DNA from: Puniceicoccaceae bacterium
GTDB taxonomy: Bacteria > Verrucomicrobiota > Verrucomicrobiae > Opitutales > Coraliomargaritaceae
Length of the DNA stretch: 15,049 bases
Reading direction: 5' to 3'
Assembly (NCBI GenBank): GCA_902516225.1
Contig: CABXXS010000025.1
Span: forward strand, 1 to 15,049
Shown here: in pieces, positions 12,511-15,049 of the stretch
How the letters are laid out: every line of letters begins with the position of its first letter
Numbering within the stretch: position 1 is the stretch's first letter
The notes under the pieces: model-generated
Databases searched by the model: none
What the model was told of the DNA's origin: nothing
What the model saw: only the letters and a program-made list of their open reading frames with translations
Position numbers and translations under genes: made by a program

Positions 12511-13233
12511 TTAACTCTCAGCCTGCTCGTCAGGCGGTTTAGTAGTCTCTTCATATTCTTCTTCTTCCTCTTCTTCGTCCCACTTCATTGTCTCATCTTC
12601 TTCAATTTTTTCATCGTGGTCTGTCTCAACATCCGCGAGATTTTTCTCTAGTTCCTCATCTTCTGTGGCTGGTTTTTCATCGTCATCATCGTCTAGTTTA
12701 TATCCAGCAGGTACGTATTCTAAAATAGTATTTAATTCAGAGAAGAAGTGCACGGCGCGCCCTTCCAGGAAATCCTCGCCCTGTAATTGCCTAACTTCTT
12801 CCTCTAATTCATCGAGAGTTAAATTTTGCGAGAAATCAATTAAGTCATTTAGCATTTTCACACGTAGCCTACTTACGTGATCTAGAAGGTCTGCGTAGGG
12901 ACCTTTTTCTTCATCGAGTACATCAGGAAGTGCAAAGAGCGGTTCTTCACTTTCTAAGATACTGTCTTTAACGCGTTTAAGTAGAACTGTCTTATCCTTC
13001 TCTACCTTATCAATACCGAATGAATAAAAAGCGTCGTCCACTAGTTCATTTCGTAGTCCGTAATCAGACAATGGCTCCAGTAAATCTATTATGTGTTGGA
13101 ATTGTCTTGGGTCAATTATTCCTAGTCCATCCACATCCCAGTGCACAGGATCACTTATTTCATGGATCCACCAGTTCATATCTTCGCCCAATCGGGCTTT
13201 GCACCAAGTTAGTATATTTTTAGGTTTAGACAT
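12511..13233 (-). CDS. Hypothetical protein with a highly acidic C-terminal tail
   Basis: I do not recognise a family for these 240 residues. The N-terminal part is tryptophan-rich (W10, W21, W22, W32) and the body (about 40-175) looks helical and soluble, with motifs such as DPRQFQHIIDLLEPLSDYG. From about 181 to the end it is a disordered tail dominated by Asp and Glu, including a run of five D (181-185) and a run of eight E (220-227) in KWDEEEEEEEEY. No signal peptide, membrane segment or cysteine cluster is seen. The coding frame is open with ordinary codon use, it has its own terminator, and it is divergent from pyrD, all of which support a real single-gene unit. Acidic tails of this kind can mimic nucleic acid or solubilise a partner, but no function is claimed. 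Confidence 0.75.
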   Translation of the reverse strand: MSKPKNILTWCKARLGEDMNWWIHEISDPVHWDVDGLGIIDPRQFQHIIDLLEPLSDYGLRNELVDDAFYSFGIDKVEKDKTVLLKRVKDSILESEEPLFALPDVLDEEKGPYADLLDHVSRLRVKMLNDLIDFSQNLTLDELEEEVRQLQGEDFLEGRAVHFFSELNTILEYVPAGYKLDDDDDEKPATEDEELEKNLADVETDHDEKIEEDETMKWDEEEEEEEYEETTKPPDEQAES

Positions 13234-13266
13234 ATTGTAGCAAGCTGCTCTGTGTGATTAAAAAGG

Positions 13267-13298
13267 TTATGACAAGATTAAGTTAGAAACTTGTCATA
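13267..13298. repeat. Perfect 9-bp inverted repeat in the pyrD/acidic-gene divergent region
   Basis: TATGACAAG (13268-13276) and CTTGTCATA (13290-13298) are perfect reverse complements with a 13-base spacer. The core TTGTCATA appears a third time at 13338-13345, in the same direction as the second copy. The first and third copies also share a ninth base (TTGTCATAA). No T-run follows on either side, so a terminator is unlikely. An operator for a dimeric regulator is the simplest reading, but it is unproven. Confidence 0.5.
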
Positions 13299-13337
13299 CA
13301 TTTTGTAAATCCACCGTATTATAGTTTGTAAAGTGCT

Positions 13338-13366
13338 TTGTCATAATTTTTCTCATATTTTTTAAT
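13338..13366 (+). promoter_or_regulatory. Candidate pyrD promoter
   Basis: TTGTCA at 13338-13343 matches the -35 consensus at five of six positions. After 17 bases comes TTTAAT at 13361-13366, a fair -10. The -35 hexamer lies inside the third TTGTCATA copy, so whatever binds that repeat would compete with polymerase. The implied leader is about 50 bases. The match is by eye, in AT-rich sequence. Confidence 0.35.
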
Positions 13367-13422
13367 GATTGTTTTGCAGAAATCCTATCTTTGGACTCTA
13401 ATTTATAACATTGGGTATTATT

Positions 13423-14475
13423 ATGGGATTTATTTATGAAAATATAGTTAGGCCGGTTCTCTTTAAATTGGATCCGGAGCAAGCTCACCACCTTGGTCGT
13501 AATTCCCTTATGACTCTGAGTGCATTGCCGCCTTTATGTCATCTCTTGCGAAGCTATAATTTAATTAAGGAGAATGATCCAGTTAAGTTATTCGGTTTGG
13601 AATTTTCTAACCGAGTTGGTTTGGCAGCAGGTATGGATAAGGACGGGGAGTTTCCTCGTGCGATTGAGTCTTTGGGGTTCGGTCACGCAGAGGTTGGTAC
13701 GGTCACACCAGTAGGGCAGCCTGGCAATCCAAGCCCACGACTTTTTCGTTACCCTAAACATAACGCTCTTATCAATCGTATGGGCTTTAACAATAATGGC
13801 GCTGAAGCCATGCTCAATTCGTTGTCTAAGAATTATGATAAGGCCAAGCGTGGTATGCCAGTAGGAGTAAATATCGGAAAGGCAAAAATGACACCGCTAG
13901 AAGAAGCCGCTAAAGACTATGTAACTAGTTTTCGTAAACTTGCGGTGCAAGCAGACTATTTTACAGTTAATATAAGTAGTCCAAACACACAAGGACTACG
14001 GGATCTTCAAGGCGCCTCATTTTTACGCGATTTACTGCAAATTATTAGTGATGAGAATCTTTCTTATGCGAAAAGTATGGGGCATATTCCACACCCTCTT
14101 ATACTTAAGATAGCGCCTGATCTAAGCTTTGAGGAGATAGATGAAGTATTGGAAGTGCTGTTGGATTTAAATTATGACGGGATTATAGCTACAAACACGA
14201 CCGTTCAACGCCCAGAAGGTTTCAAGAGTAGGGAAGCTGGAGGCCTTAGTGGTGGTAGCTTTATACGCCAGCGCTCGAATGATGTTATAAAATATATTTA
14301 TAAGTCCACTGATGGTAAATTGCCTATTATAGGGACTGGTGGGATCGATTCTGTGGAAAGCGCCCGTGAGAAGATAGATGCTGGTGCCTCACTGGTTCAA
14401 ATCTACACCGGTTGGATTTACCGCGGGCCTTTCTTTGCCCGTGAACTAGCCAAAGGTCTTAAGTCTCACAGATAA
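13423..14475 (+). CDS. pyrD: Dihydroorotate dehydrogenase (quinone), class 2
   Basis: Membrane-associated flavoenzyme that oxidises dihydroorotate to orotate in pyrimidine synthesis and passes electrons to quinone. From ATG 13423 it is 350 residues. The N-terminus (GFIYENIVRPVLFKLDPEQAHH) is the helical membrane- and quinone-binding extension that marks class 2. The FMN barrel follows with VGLAAGMDKDGE (65-76), GTVTPVGQPGNPSPRLFR, INRMGFNNNG (117-126) and NISSPNTQGLRDLQ (183-196), with S186 in the place of the catalytic serine. The barrel closes with KIAPD, ATNTT, GGLSG, IIGTGGI and QIYTGWIYRGP. A TTG at 13411 in the same frame would add four residues (MGII), but ATG 13423 gives the family N-terminus, so I prefer it. 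There is no Shine-Dalgarno at either. Regulation may involve the TTGTCATA repeats upstream. Confidence 0.96.
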   Translation: MGFIYENIVRPVLFKLDPEQAHHLGRNSLMTLSALPPLCHLLRSYNLIKENDPVKLFGLEFSNRVGLAAGMDKDGEFPRAIESLGFGHAEVGTVTPVGQPGNPSPRLFRYPKHNALINRMGFNNNGAEAMLNSLSKNYDKAKRGMPVGVNIGKAKMTPLEEAAKDYVTSFRKLAVQADYFTVNISSPNTQGLRDLQGASFLRDLLQIISDENLSYAKSMGHIPHPLILKIAPDLSFEEIDEVLEVLLDLNYDGIIATNTTVQRPEGFKSREAGGLSGGSFIRQRSNDVIKYIYKSTDGKLPIIGTGGIDSVESAREKIDAGASLVQIYTGWIYRGPFFARELAKGLKSHR

Positions 14476-14501
14476 GACTGTAATCTAGATAGCAGATTTC
14501 A
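14476..14501. other. Short convergent gap between pyrD and lpd
   Basis: Only 26 bases separate two converging genes. A weak stem, AATCT (14482-14486) with AGATT (14494-14498) and a 7-base loop, is present. A second, AGTCT/AGACT, straddles the pyrD stop. Neither has a T-run, so no real terminator can be called and the two transcripts probably overlap at their 3' ends. Confidence 0.35.
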
Positions 14502-15049
14502 TTAACTACTGTGCAACGCTTTTCCGCCGACGGCGAGCCCTGCTTCTTTCATTGCTTCGCTCAGGGTTGGATGGGCGTGGATAGTGCGCCCTAGATCTTC
14601 AGCACTACCACCATATTCCATATGGGTCACAGCCGAAGCAATCAGCTCAGAGGCGCCCTTACAAATCACTTGTACTCCCAGGATGCGGTCTGTTTTTGCG
14701 CATGCAGTTACTTTAACAAACCCGTCTGTTGCATCTGTCGCAATAGCGCGCCCGTTACCTGCTAGATTGAACTTGCCTGACTTACATTCAATTCCTGATT
14801 CCTTAGCGGCAGTTTCAGTCACACCGACACTGGCGATTTCGGGTTCGGTATATATTACATTAGGGATGACATTGTAGTTCACATGACCGGCTTGCCCAGC
14901 AATGCGTTCTACACAAGCCACGCCTTCCTCTTCCGCTTTGTGAGCGAGCATGGGCCCAGGAATCACGTCACCGATTGCGTAGATTCCTTCAGTGGATGTT
15001 TTAAAATGTGTATCCACTGGAATATGTCCTTTATCGTCAGTTTCGATTC
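14502..15049 (-). CDS. lpdA: Dihydrolipoamide dehydrogenase (E3), C-terminal part; gene runs off the window
   Basis: FAD enzyme that reoxidises dihydrolipoamide in the pyruvate and 2-oxoglutarate dehydrogenase complexes and the glycine cleavage system. The visible 181 residues are the end of the FAD/NAD region and the whole dimerisation domain. Motifs are [21 protein letters not shown] (second FAD-binding motif with the conserved GD), [10 protein letters not shown], then [23 protein letters not shown] provides the His-Glu pair that completes the partner subunit's active site. The frame is open to the window edge, so the start, the first FAD motif and the redox disulfide lie outside. A GTG at 15015-15017 is internal and not the start. 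This is the E3 of the same cycle as SucCD, but not in one operon with it. Confidence 0.95.
   Translation of the reverse strand, partial: IETDDKGHIPVDTHFKTSTEGIYAIGDVIPGPMLAHKAEEEGVACVERIAGQAGHVNYNVIPNVIYTEPEIASVGVTETAAKESGIECKSGKFNLAGNGRAIATDATDGFVKVTACAKTDRILGVQVICKGASELIASAVTHMEYGGSAEDLGRTIHAHPTLSEAMKEAGLAVGGKALHSS

Noticed and set aside
13411..13422. TTG start of pyrD at 13411
   Set aside because: It adds only MGII before the usual class 2 N-terminus, with no ribosome-binding support; ATG 13423 is simpler.

Overview
This is an ordinary housekeeping stretch of a bacterial chromosome. It carries amino-acid, nitrogen, TCA-cycle, tRNA and protein-targeting genes, and shows no phage, IS, CRISPR, rRNA or tRNA genes. 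The coding sequence is of moderate GC, the gaps are AT-rich, and none of the twelve visible starts has a Shine-Dalgarno sequence. The protein sequences look to me most like Verrucomicrobiota of the Opitutae/Puniceicoccales type. That is an impression from memory of the families, held with low to moderate confidence.

Layout. (1) 115-3904, minus strand: leuB then alaS. The leuB stop overlaps the alaS start as ATGA, but leuB has lost an internal block of roughly 115 bases and is broken. (2) 4107-7032, plus strand: amtB and a P-II gene (glnK type), closed by a strong terminator, then an M42 aminopeptidase. amtB carries an extra G in a run of eight G, and the M42 gene has lost the frame near its start. 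(3) 7107-13233, minus strand, in transcription order: an acidic-tailed protein of unknown function with its own terminator, ffh, a DUF151 bifunctional nuclease-like gene, a tRNA-dihydrouridine synthase, sucC and sucD. (4) 13423-14475, plus strand: pyrD, divergent from the acidic-tail gene across a gap with three copies of TTGTCATA. (5) 14502 to the window end, minus strand: the C-terminal part of dihydrolipoamide dehydrogenase.

How the genes fit together. AmtB and P-II form the usual ammonium uptake and nitrogen-sensing pair. SucCD makes succinate from succinyl-CoA, and Lpd is the E3 subunit of 2-oxo-acid dehydrogenases, one of which makes succinyl-CoA. Ffh, Dus and AlaS serve protein targeting and translation. 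PyrD makes orotate for pyrimidines and LeuB belongs to leucine synthesis.

The main surprise is three broken reading frames in a row between 3.2 and 6.0 kb (leuB, amtB, M42 peptidase). Every other complete gene is intact. Two of the breaks involve homopolymers, so sequencing or assembly error is a serious explanation. The leuB deletion is not of that kind. I did not find a convincing undescribed biological system. The best leads are the pyrD upstream repeats, the acidic-tail protein and the cluster of broken frames.
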